From Prevotellaceae bacterium (GTDB lineage Bacteria; Bacteroidota; Bacteroidia; Bacteroidales; UBA932), in the NCBI GenBank assembly GCA_031257655.1, contig JAIROF010000082.1, positions 1 to 29,943 on the forward strand: a stretch of 29,943 nucleotides of DNA, written 5' to 3'. Positions 15,827 through 23,870 of this stretch are shown piece by piece. Each line of letters begins with the position of its first letter. Within the stretch, counting starts at the first letter, position 1. The notes under the pieces were generated by a model. The model ran no database searches. It was given only the letters and a program-made list of their open reading frames with translations, and had not been told where the DNA came from. Both the position numbers and the translations under genes were made by a program.

Positions 15827-15943
15827 ATGTTACAGTATGTTTTTATAGGTATCGGCCTTATCGGTGTGTTTGTTTTTTGTTTAGCCCTGTTTTTCGGCAA
15901 CTTAGAAAAAAAGAGCACGAATCTACCGCCCGCTAACTTTTAA
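15827..15943 (+). CDS. Candidate 38-residue membrane peptide
   Basis: The frame begins ATGTTACAGTAT. The product has one strong membrane helix (residues 4-24, YVFIGIGLIGVFVFCLALFF) followed by a polar tail GNLEKKSTNLPPANF. The frame is also open upstream to 15725, but the internal ATG gives a sensible membrane peptide, and the upstream codons overlap the preceding small frame. Size and topology recall accessory peptides of membrane complexes, but I cannot assign a family and no oxidase or transporter partner adjoins it. Confidence 0.4.
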   Translation: MLQYVFIGIGLIGVFVFCLALFFGNLEKKSTNLPPANF

Positions 15944-16085
15944 TTGGGTGCAGCTGTTTATGGCAATATTGCTATTTACAGATTTATGCATTAGCCGGAT
16001 ATATTCTTTTCATTTTATGTCTGCTTGATTTACCATGAACGCTCCGGGTAGCTATCGGGCTTCATTTTGTTCGACAAGCTTACTC

Positions 16086-16220
16086 CGCTCGGCGTAGCGT
16101 CCACGCTACGCCGCTATTGTCTGAACTCGGATTTTACGGGATTTATGGGATTAAGATGATTAATACCGCGTAGCGCCTGTTTTCGCCCCGTACGGCGTAG
16201 CGTGGACGCTACGCCGAGCG
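16086..16220. repeat. Nested inverted repeat with 28-bp perfect arms
   Basis: Arm 16086-16113 is the exact reverse complement of arm 16193-16220, with a 79-base interior. Each arm is itself an 11-bp perfect hairpin, CGGCGTAGCGT / ACGCTACGCCG, with a 2-base loop (CC on the left, GG on the right). The block can therefore fold as two small hairpins or as one long stem. No coding sequence lies inside. Confidence 0.85.
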
Positions 16221-16249
16221 AGGCTGGGCGGCCCTACACGCATCGCGCC

Positions 16250-16277
16250 AATTCTCAATTCTCAATTCTCAATTCTC
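16250..16277. repeat. 7-bp tandem repeat (AATTCTC)
   Basis: Four perfect copies are followed by a partial fifth (AACTC). The array is of the same type as the AATTCCT array at 114-145, about 16 kb away. Confidence 0.8.
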
Positions 16278-16543
16278 AACTCTACGCAGCTCCTCGTATT
16301 TTTAGACACGTTAACCTTGTTGATTATTTTTTGTCGGCAAACAGGGATTAAAATGCAAAATATTTACACACAATAAATTAAACAGCTTGCTAAAGTTGAG
16401 TAGATTAAGCCACATTGAAACAAAAATAGCGCTGACAATCAGCATAGCTACAAGCCAACCCGGCGCAATCGAACGCCTGCTCAAGCCAAAAAAAAATTAC
16501 AGCGCAGACGGCAATAGCGTAACGTGAGCTACTTATTTTTTCG

Positions 16544-16551
16544 TATTTTTG
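16544..16551 (+). promoter_or_regulatory. -7 box for the ECF sigma factor gene
   Basis: TATTTTTG is a perfect TAnnTTTG box 24 bases before the ATG at 16576, with no clear -33 box. It suggests that the regulator pair is transcribed by the primary sigma factor. Confidence 0.45.
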
Positions 16552-16575
16552 TATCCTTGTAACTAAACTTATAGC

Positions 16576-17175
16576 ATGAATGCCGGTTGGCAGCACATAC
16601 GCGACAAGGATGACGAGCATCTCCTGCGCCTGCTTCGGCAAGGCAGCAAGGACGCCTTTACGTGCATTTACGAGCGCTACCATAAGATGCTCTACGCCTT
16701 GTCTTACAAGTACCTGAAAAGCCGGGTGGCGACGGAAGACGCCGTGCAGCACGTTTTTGTGAAGCTGTGGGAGCACCGCTCGGACCTTACGATAATGGCC
16801 AACCTGCGGAGCTACCTGTACGCTATGACCAAAAACTACGTGCTCAACTACATCCGGAACGAGCAGAGCGCCGTGCGGCACAGCTACCGGATGGCGCAAG
16901 CCGCCGGAGCGGTGGAGGATAATTTGCTCGAGACCATTGAGCGGAAGGAGCTGATGGCGGCGTTTTATCAGGCAATAACGCTGCTGCCGGCGCAAAAAAA
17001 AGAAATTTGCCTGCTGAAAATGGAAGGCAAGCTATCGAATCAGGAAATAGCCGATAAAATGCAGCTGTCTGTAAATACGGTCAAAACGCACTACGCGCAG
17101 GCGATAAAGCTGCTGAGGGCAGCGATGGGCAGGATGGCTTGGGCTACGGGGCTCCTCATTCTTTTCCCGCTTTAA
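16576..17175 (+). CDS. ECF-type sigma-70 factor (Bacteroidota SusC/D-linked family)
   Basis: A 199-residue ECF sigma factor. Region 2 spans about residues 13-75 (DEHLLRLLRQGSKDAFTCIYERY, then EDAVQHVFVKLWEHR for core binding and -10 recognition). Region 4 spans about 136-185, with the helix-turn-helix SNQEIADKMQLSVNTVKTHY for -35 recognition. The hydrophobic end (WATGLLILFPL) is common in this family. The FecR gene starts about 20 bases downstream, followed by SusC with an STN domain. This is the standard arrangement in which substrate binding at the outer-membrane receptor frees the sigma factor through the anti-sigma factor. Its own targets probably include the susC promoter, where no primary-sigma box is visible. 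Confidence 0.93.
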   Translation: MNAGWQHIRDKDDEHLLRLLRQGSKDAFTCIYERYHKMLYALSYKYLKSRVATEDAVQHVFVKLWEHRSDLTIMANLRSYLYAMTKNYVLNYIRNEQSAVRHSYRMAQAAGAVEDNLLETIERKELMAAFYQAITLLPAQKKEICLLKMEGKLSNQEIADKMQLSVNTVKTHYAQAIKLLRAAMGRMAWATGLLILFPL

Positions 17176-17195
17176 TGTGTCAACCAGTAAAAGAA

Positions 17196-18200
17196 ATGCG
17201 CATGAATGAACGCTTACATCGGCCGGCAGAGGAAACCATAGGCAAAGCGCTAAACGGCTTGGCCTCGCAGGAGGAGGCCGCGCAAGTGGCGGCGTGGCTG
17301 GCTACGCCGGAGGGCCAGCTATGCCTGTCGCAGCGCATGGAAAACGATTTGGCGCAGCTGCCCGACGGGTGCGCAGCGCTGGCCGTTGACCACGACATCC
17401 CCTCCGAGCCCATGTACAACCGCATCACGAGGCGCATCCGGGCAAAGCAAGTACGGCGAATAAGCTTTCGCGCGGCGGCGGTGCTGCTGCCGCTCCTGCT
17501 CATCGGGGGCATTGCCGCCCGGCTCAACTCCCGCGTCAGCCTGTTTGCCGCCGACCGCTACGAGGAGGTTTACATTCCCAAGGGCGAGCGGGTACAGTTC
17601 ATGTTTCAGGACGGCTCCAAAGCCTACATCAACGCCGATTCGAGGATAAGGTACCCCCGGCGCTTCGGGCTGGGCAACCGCAAAATCTTTCTGGAGGGCG
17701 AAGCCTACTTCGTGGTCGCGCCCAACCCCCAGCGCCCCTTTATCGTGGAAATGGAGAAGACATCCATACGGGTGCTGGGGACTTCGTTCAACGTGGCGGC
17801 CTACCCGGAAGAAGCCTGCATCTACGTATCGCTCGACGAAGGCCGGATAAGCATGGCATCGGCGGCAAAGAAAAACAGCTACCTCCACCCGGGCCAAAAG
17901 CTCATCTACAACAAGCATACCGACAGCTGCACGATAATCAGCGCCGCAGATACAAAATCGGCGTCGCTGTGGAAAAACGACGTGATTACCTTCAAAAACG
18001 CCTCGCTGCAGGAGGTGGTAAAGGCGCTTAACCGCTGGTACAACGTGCCGTTTGCGGTAGAAGACCCTCGCGCCAACGCCTACTCCTACACGTTTACCTC
18101 CGAAAACACGCTGCTCGAAAAAGTGCTGCTCGACCTCGAAAAAATTGCCCCCGTGCGCTTTACCGCCCAAAATGATACCCTGCGGGTGAGCATAAAGTAA
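17196..18200 (+). CDS. FecR-type anti-sigma factor
   Basis: A 334-residue protein when started at ATG 17196. The frame is open to 17139, but that start would overlap the sigma gene, and the upstream codons do not resemble the family. Residues 1-85 form the cytoplasmic anti-sigma part. One membrane helix is at about 92-112 (AAAVLLPLLLIGGIAARL). The periplasmic FecR domain follows (RYEEVYIPKGERVQFMFQDGSKAYINADSRIRYP, EGEAYFVV, VLGTSFNVAAY). The C-terminal DUF4974 region, an STN-like fold, begins near ITFKNASLQEVVKALNRWYNV. The protein spans the inner membrane and relays the signal from the SusC STN domain to the sigma factor. It lies directly downstream of the sigma gene. Confidence 0.92.
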   Translation: MRMNERLHRPAEETIGKALNGLASQEEAAQVAAWLATPEGQLCLSQRMENDLAQLPDGCAALAVDHDIPSEPMYNRITRRIRAKQVRRISFRAAAVLLPLLLIGGIAARLNSRVSLFAADRYEEVYIPKGERVQFMFQDGSKAYINADSRIRYPRRFGLGNRKIFLEGEAYFVVAPNPQRPFIVEMEKTSIRVLGTSFNVAAYPEEACIYVSLDEGRISMASAAKKNSYLHPGQKLIYNKHTDSCTIISAADTKSASLWKNDVITFKNASLQEVVKALNRWYNVPFAVEDPRANAYSYTFTSENTLLEKVLLDLEKIAPVRFTAQNDTLRVSIK

Positions 18201-18553
18201 AAAAGATGTGCGAAAAAAAATGTATAAAAACGGAACGCTGAGCGAATATCCGGAAAACCTCTTGGACGAATGGGCTAACCAGCTCTCAAAATTAATTTAG
18301 CGATGGAGATGATGTTTAACGAATTGAGCATTCTACTCCAGCTACTCCAGCTACGCTAAGCTACACTTCAAAAATCTGCAACCCTTCCTTCTCTATTTTC
18401 CTGCCATTTTTCATTGTTAACCATTTGATTTTGCACTAAATGTTACGGCAAGTAAAAAAATAGCGCATCGCCCATCATCCTTTTTTCATGCTTGCGTGTC
18501 TACTGTGTACTAATAGCATTAAAATTTAGTGTTAACTCAAAAAGCATTCCTGT
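18201..18553. other. fecR-susC spacer with a 26-codon frame and a short tandem repeat
   Basis: This 353-base spacer holds a 26-codon frame at 18220-18300 (begins MYKNGTLSEY, ends NQLSKLI). Its composition looks protein-like, but it has no recognised relative and may be a gene remnant. A 9-bp tandem repeat CTACTCCAG occurs twice at 18333-18350. The susC promoter must lie here. No TAnnTTTG box is visible, which fits use of the locus ECF sigma factor. Confidence 0.4.
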
Positions 18554-21500
18554 ATGAAGCACAAGATTCTTTTTCTTTTACTTGTAGCGTTGAGCAGCGC
18601 TACAAGCGTTTTTTCACAAAAGGTAAGCCTGAGCTTTCAAAAGGCTCCGCTGGACGAAGTGCTCACCGAAATTACGAAGCAAACCGGCTTCACCTTTGCC
18701 TACAGCCAGCCGGTGATTGACCCCAAAACGGAGGTGAGCGTCGACGTAGAGCGCGTAGCGCTGCGGCAGGCGCTCGACCAGCTGCTGGCCGGCGTGGACA
18801 TTGCGTACGAAATAAGCAATAAAAAGGTGCTCCTGTTCCCCAAGCCGCAGGCGCCCAAGCAAAAACCCGCCAGCGGGAGTACGGCTATGGTAACGGGCGT
18901 GGTTTTCGACGCCGAAGGTGCGCTGGTAGGCGCTACCGTCAGGCTAAAGGGAACCAACCGGGCGGTGTCCACCGACCCCAGCGGGCGCTTTTCATTAGAG
19001 GCCGACGCGCAGGGCGTGCTCGAGGTAAGCTTTTTGGGCTACTCCACAAAAGAGGCGCCCATAGCGGGGAGGGCGCAGCTTGAAATAACGCTGGAAGAAG
19101 ATGCGCGGGCGCTGGATGAGGTGGTAGTGGTGGGCTATGGCATACAAAAAAAGGTAAACCTCACCGGAGCCGTAGATCAGGTTACGTCGGAGGTATTTGA
19201 AAAGCGCCCCATTACCAACGTTTCGCAGGGGCTGGTAGGCGTGGTGCCCAATTTGAACATCACGCTGCTGGATGGTAAGCCCACGCAGTCGCCGGCCTAC
19301 AACATTCGCGGCGCCACTTCCATCGGACAGGGCGGTAGCGCATTGGTGCTGATCGACGGCGTAGAGGGAAATCCCTTAATGCTAAACCCAAATGATATTG
19401 AAAGCGTGTCGGTGCTAAAGGATGCGGCCTCATCTTCCATATACGGCGCGCGCGCGGCTTTTGGCGTAGTGTTAATTACCACCAAATCGTCCGCCAAAGG
19501 GAAAACCAAGATTACCTACTCCGGCAGCGTAACCGCCAAATCGCCTACCGCCATACCCGATAACATCGTGGACGCCTACCTTTGGGCGCAGAACTTCAGC
19601 GATGCGTGGTCGAACTGGCAGGATAACGGCAGCAAGCCTACGGCAATCAACAAAACGATAGCCTTTTCGCAGGAGTATTTAGATGAGATTAAAAGGAGGT
19701 CGGACGATCCCTCCCTGCCGAGGGTGGAGGTGAATCCTGCAACGGGAGAATATCAGTACTACTATAGCACCGATTGGTATAAAGAGCTGTATAAAAGCTA
19801 TTTTTTTGCGCAGGACCACAACATGTCGGTTTCGGGAGGCAACGACGTTGCTACGTTTTACGTGTCGGGGAGGTACAACGGCGAAGACGGTTTGTACCGC
19901 TATAATACCGATAAGTACGCCATGTATAACCTTCGAACCAAAGGGGCCATACAGCTTGCCAAGTGGCTGCAGCTGGAAAACAACACCGAATATTCGCTGC
20001 TGACGTACCACCAGCCGCTCAACGTGGGCGAGGGCAGAGGCATTTGGCGCAATATTGCCGATGAGGGGCATCCGCTGGCGCCGCTGCTCAACCCCGATGG
20101 CACGCTGAGCTTTTCGGCGGCATACACGGTGGGCGACCAGTACTACGGCAAAAATAACCTCGACCGCCGCAGGCGGGAGCTGGCGAGTAAGACAGCCCTC
20201 AAAGCGGACTTTTTTGGTAAGCGCCTCGCGGTGCGCGCCGACCTTTCTTTTCACAATACAGACAACGGAACGCAGCAAGTCCGCGTACAAGTCCCATACA
20301 GCCGCTACCGCGACGTGGTTTCCTACACCGGGGCGGCCACCAACGATTTGACCGAGCGCAAGCGGGTAACGGAGTATCTGGCCACCAACGTATATGCCGA
20401 CTATGTGAAATCATTCGACGAAGCGCATAATTTTAACCTCCTTGCCGGGTTAAACTACGAGCAGTCGGTGTATACGAATATTACGGCGCAGCGCAACGGG
20501 TTAGTAACCGAAGACGCCAAGGACATTAATTTGGCGCTGGGAGAAAATGTTACCGCAACGGGGGGCTACGAAAAATGGAAAATTGCCGGCGGCTTTTTTC
20601 GCGTGAACTATAATTTTAAGGAGCGCTACCTGCTGGAGGTTAACGGACGCTACGACGGCTCCTCCAAATTTCCCGCTTCGCAGCAGTGGGCATTCTTCCC
20701 TTCCGCGTCGGTGGGCTACCGGATTTCCGAAGAAGCGTTTTGGAGCGTTGACCCGAGGATAGTATCCAACCTCAAGCTGCGGGCGTCGTACGGATCGCTG
20801 GGCAACGGGAATATCAGCGCCTATACTTTTGCCGAAGAGTTTGCCATTGAGCAGTCGGGGCGCATCCTTAACGGCATCCGCCCGCAAAAAACGAGCCAGC
20901 CAAACGTGGTCCCCAACAGCTTAACCTGGGAAACCATCACCAACGAAAACCTCGGCCTGGACGTTGCCGCCTTCAACAGCCGCCTCCAACTCTCCGGCAA
21001 CGCTTACCGCCGCCGCTCAAAGAACATGTACACCGTTGGGCCGAGCGTGCCCGCTGTGTTTGGCGCCACCGTGCCAAAGGGCAACTATGCCGATATGGAG
21101 ACTACCGGCTGGGAAATGAGCATAAGCTGGGACGACCAATTCTTAGCCGCAGAAAAACCGCTCCGGTACAGCGTGCGGTTTATACTGTCGGATTATACGT
21201 CAACCATTACCAGATACTACAATCCGGATAAAAATCTTGACGACTACTACGAGGGGCAGCGGCTGGGCGAAATTTGGGGATATCAGGTGGAGGGGCTATT
21301 CAAGTCGGCGGAAGAAATTGCTGCTTCTCCCTACCAGGGGAATATCCGGAGTACGGCTACTCGCGTAAACCACGTAGGGGATTTAAAGTTTAAAAATTTA
21401 GACGGAAACGATGAGATTTACCAAGGGTTAAACCGCGTGGGCGATTCGGGCGATAAAGCGATTATCGGCAATTCGGAGCCGCGCTATACCTACGGGATTA

Positions 21501-22024
21501 ACGTGGGAGCCGACTGGAGCGGGTTCTTCTTCAGCACATTTTTTCAGGGCGTAATGCAGCAGGATTGGTATCCGTCGAGTGAATCCCGCTTTTGGGGGCA
21601 GTATAACCGGCCGTACAATGCGTATCCGGCATGGCAGCAGGACAGGCAGTTTCGCGAAGAGCTGGGCAACTTCGACGCCTACCTCCCGCGGCTGGCCGGC
21701 TATCAGGCGCAGTCGTCGGGCGCCGCGCTCACGGTGCCCAACGACCGATACCTCCAAAATGTTGCCTACATCCGCCTAAAATCCCTCAACGTGGGCTATA
21801 CGCTTCCCAAAAAAGTTGTTTCAAAGCTCGGTGTCGGTGATGTGAAAGTGTACCTGTCCGGTGAAAATTTATGGACATGGTCGCCCTTGTATAAGCTCAC
21901 AAGAGATACCGATGTAACCGGCATCTACGGCTCCGACCGCGACTTGAGCGATGGCGCCGCCGGAGATGGATACAACTACCCTATGCTTAAAGCTGTTTCC
22001 CTGGGAGTGACTGTCGATTTTTAA
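18554..22024 (+). CDS. SusC-like TonB-dependent receptor with STN signalling domain
   Basis: A 1156-residue outer-membrane receptor. The signal peptide is residues 1-22 (cleavage near VFSQ). The STN signalling domain is at about 25-98 (VSLSFQKAPLDEVLTEITKQTGFTFAY). A CarboxypepD_reg-like beta-sandwich is at about 112-180. The SusC-type segment ALDEVVVVGYG is at 186-196, followed by a plug domain (about 205-315, with YNIRGATSIGQGGSALVLIDG) and a large beta-barrel ending in SLGVTVDF. It imports oligomers across the outer membrane with the SusD partner encoded 36 bases downstream, powered by TonB-ExbBD. The STN domain links it to the FecR/sigma pair upstream. Substrate cannot be read from the sequence; the gene context points to a phosphate ester. 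Confidence 0.96.
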   Translation: MKHKILFLLLVALSSATSVFSQKVSLSFQKAPLDEVLTEITKQTGFTFAYSQPVIDPKTEVSVDVERVALRQALDQLLAGVDIAYEISNKKVLLFPKPQAPKQKPASGSTAMVTGVVFDAEGALVGATVRLKGTNRAVSTDPSGRFSLEADAQGVLEVSFLGYSTKEAPIAGRAQLEITLEEDARALDEVVVVGYGIQKKVNLTGAVDQVTSEVFEKRPITNVSQGLVGVVPNLNITLLDGKPTQSPAYNIRGATSIGQGGSALVLIDGVEGNPLMLNPNDIESVSVLKDAASSSIYGARAAFGVVLITTKSSAKGKTKITYSGSVTAKSPTAIPDNIVDAYLWAQNFSDAWSNWQDNGSKPTAINKTIAFSQEYLDEIKRRSDDPSLPRVEVNPATGEYQYYYSTDWYKELYKSYFFAQDHNMSVSGGNDVATFYVSGRYNGEDGLYRYNTDKYAMYNLRTKGAIQLAKWLQLENNTEYSLLTYHQPLNVGEGRGIWRNIADEGHPLAPLLNPDGTLSFSAAYTVGDQYYGKNNLDRRRRELASKTALKADFFGKRLAVRADLSFHNTDNGTQQVRVQVPYSRYRDVVSYTGAATNDLTERKRVTEYLATNVYADYVKSFDEAHNFNLLAGLNYEQSVYTNITAQRNGLVTEDAKDINLALGENVTATGGYEKWKIAGGFFRVNYNFKERYLLEVNGRYDGSSKFPASQQWAFFPSASVGYRISEEAFWSVDPRIVSNLKLRASYGSLGNGNISAYTFAEEFAIEQSGRILNGIRPQKTSQPNVVPNSLTWETITNENLGLDVAAFNSRLQLSGNAYRRRSKNMYTVGPSVPAVFGATVPKGNYADMETTGWEMSISWDDQFLAAEKPLRYSVRFILSDYTSTITRYYNPDKNLDDYYEGQRLGEIWGYQVEGLFKSAEEIAASPYQGNIRSTATRVNHVGDLKFKNLDGNDEIYQGLNRVGDSGDKAIIGNSEPRYTYGINVGADWSGFFFSTFFQGVMQQDWYPSSESRFWGQYNRPYNAYPAWQQDRQFREELGNFDAYLPRLAGYQAQSSGAALTVPNDRYLQNVAYIRLKSLNVGYTLPKKVVSKLGVGDVKVYLSGENLWTWSPLYKLTRDTDVTGIYGSDRDLSDGAAGDGYNYPMLKAVSLGVTVDF

Positions 22025-22060
22025 TTTTTACCTTTTGGATTAATAACATAAACAAATAGT

Positions 22061-23794
22061 ATGAAAAATTTGCCTATTAAATGCATAGCTTCCGCAGGGC
22101 TGCTATTTTGTGCTCCGGCTTGCGATTTGAACGAGTTCCCGGAGGACACGGCCTCCAGCGTGGCTGTCTTCAGCTCAAAAAACGGGCTGGAGCTCTACAG
22201 CGCCTCCTTTTACGACATCCTGCCGGGGGCAACAAGCGGCGTGTTTGCCGTTGATAATAATTCGGACATTGTAGCCCGTACGGGCGTCGACGTCCGGTTT
22301 TCTCCGAATGCGCTAAGCCCTACAACCAGCAGCGGCTGGGAGTGGGAGGACTTGCGCAACATCAACTTCTTTATCGAAAACTGCGAAAAAAGCGCCGTGC
22401 CGGAAAAGCTGCACTACCTTGGCCTTGCGCATTTTTTCAGGGCTTACTTCTACTTTGAAAAGGTAAAACGCTTTGGCGACGTGCCCTGGATTGACAAAGT
22501 GGTAGAGGTGGACGACGACGCCACCCTCTACGGCCCGCGCACCAACCGCTTTGAAGTCATGGAGCACGTGCTCGCCGACCTCAGCTATGCCATTGAGCAT
22601 ATTTCGCTCACCGACGACCCCAGCCGTACGCTGATAACCAAAAATGTGGCGCGGGCATACAAAACAAGAATCTGCCTGTACGAGGCGTCAATACGGAAGT
22701 ACCATGCTGACTATAACAAGCAGGAAACCGCCAATGAGTGGTATCGTGAGGTGGTAAACGCGGCGAATGGCATTACCGGATTTTCGCTGCATCAGGGCGC
22801 TACGGCGTATCGCGACTTGTTCATTCAAAAAACGCCGTTTCAGGATGAGACCATCCTGTGCATTGCGCTGAGCGCCGAGCTGAAAATCTACAGCAGCATC
22901 AACCGCAGCACCATTAGCCCGACGTATGGGGATCGACCGAGCCTAACGCGCCGGTTTATCAACACCTACCTCAAGCTGGACGGCACGCCGTTTACAGGCT
23001 ACCAAGAGCCCTTTGCAAGCGAAGTCAAAAACCGCGACCTGCGCCTGAAGCAGACAATCCGGCTGGGCGACTACAAAAGAACGGAAAACGGCGTGTCGGT
23101 GGCGGCTCCACCCAGCCTCGAACAATCTTACACCGGCTACCAGATCATCAAAGGGTGCTACGATGAGCGTATCCCTTACGACGACGAAAATTTGAACGAC
23201 AATGCGCACATCATTATGCGCTGGGCGGAGGTGTTGCTCAACAAAGCGGAGGCGCTGGCCGAGCTGGGCGAAATGACCAATACCGAATGGGCGGCAACCA
23301 TTGGAGCGCTCCGCGCCCGCGCAGGTATCACAGGCACAACGTTGACAACGATGCCTGCGGTAGCCGACCCTTACATGGTGGAGTTCTACAACAGCAAATT
23401 TACGAATCCGGCGCTCCTTGAAATCTTCCGGGAGCGGGCTGTGGAAATGGCGCTGGAGGGGCGCAGGCCAGACGACCTAATTCGCTGGAGAGTGGCCGAG
23501 CTCTTTGAAGAGGCGCCCATGAACGGGATGTATGTCCCCGCGCTGGGCGATTATGACCTGAATGAGGATGGAAAACCGGACGTCTGCTTTTATCAGGGCG
23601 CGAAACCCGCATCTACGGCGTCCGTATTTGTTAATGTCTCGGAGGGGCAAAGCCGCACGCTACGCGGCGGTACGTCCGGCGAAATCAGCTACTTTCCCGG
23701 AAACCGCGAATGGTTGGACAAAAAATACCTGTACCCGATACCGGAGGCAGACCGCGTGAAAAATCCGGCGCTGGGACAAAATCCCGGATGGTAA
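22061..23794 (+). CDS. SusD/RagB-like substrate-binding lipoprotein
   Basis: A 577-residue protein with an N-terminal lipoprotein signal. The likely lipidated cysteine is C21, followed by the SusD-typical DLNEFP. TPR-like helices of the SusD fold include SSGWEWEDLRNINFFIENC, HYLGLAHFFRAYFYFEKVKRFGDVPW and IIMRWAEVLLNKAEALAELGE. The C-terminal RagB/SusD region has NPALLEIFRERAVEMALEGRRPDDLIRW and ends in LYPIPEADRVKNPALGQNPGW. SusD caps the SusC barrel at the cell surface. The gene is in the same unit as susC (36-base gap). Confidence 0.95.
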   Translation: MKNLPIKCIASAGLLFCAPACDLNEFPEDTASSVAVFSSKNGLELYSASFYDILPGATSGVFAVDNNSDIVARTGVDVRFSPNALSPTTSSGWEWEDLRNINFFIENCEKSAVPEKLHYLGLAHFFRAYFYFEKVKRFGDVPWIDKVVEVDDDATLYGPRTNRFEVMEHVLADLSYAIEHISLTDDPSRTLITKNVARAYKTRICLYEASIRKYHADYNKQETANEWYREVVNAANGITGFSLHQGATAYRDLFIQKTPFQDETILCIALSAELKIYSSINRSTISPTYGDRPSLTRRFINTYLKLDGTPFTGYQEPFASEVKNRDLRLKQTIRLGDYKRTENGVSVAAPPSLEQSYTGYQIIKGCYDERIPYDDENLNDNAHIIMRWAEVLLNKAEALAELGEMTNTEWAATIGALRARAGITGTTLTTMPAVADPYMVEFYNSKFTNPALLEIFRERAVEMALEGRRPDDLIRWRVAELFEEAPMNGMYVPALGDYDLNEDGKPDVCFYQGAKPASTASVFVNVSEGQSRTLRGGTSGEISYFPGNREWLDKKYLYPIPEADRVKNPALGQNPGW

Positions 23795-23852
23795 AACAGC
23801 AGCAGCAATAATAGTAACAGCAATAGTAACAGCAATAGTAGTAACAACAACA
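23794..23852. repeat. Trinucleotide/12-bp repeat tract before the LamG gene
   Basis: The spacer after susD is almost entirely made of AAC, AGC, AGT and AAT triplets. The 12-bp unit AATAGTAACAGC occurs twice and a half (23810-23839). It may allow slippage that alters the distance to the next start at 23871. Confidence 0.75.
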
Positions 23853-23870
23853 ATTTAAATTAAAACGGTT

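Larger units (their letters stand above)
15944..16543. other. Non-coding spacer with repeats before the sigma factor gene
   Basis: I see no gene in these 600 bases. The spacer contains the nested 28-bp inverted repeat at 16086-16220. Between its arms is a GGATTTTACGGGATTTATGG stretch of the kind seen in Bacteroidota spacer repeats. It also contains the heptamer array at 16250-16277 and a T-rich segment near 16325. Confidence 0.55.

Noticed and set aside
16405..16995. 196-codon minus-strand frame overlapping the sigma factor gene start
   Set aside because: Most of it is the complement of the sigma gene and the rest is spacer; no family pattern.
17139..17195. Upstream extension of the FecR frame
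   Set aside because: It overlaps the sigma gene and the added residues do not fit the family. ATG 17196 is a better start.
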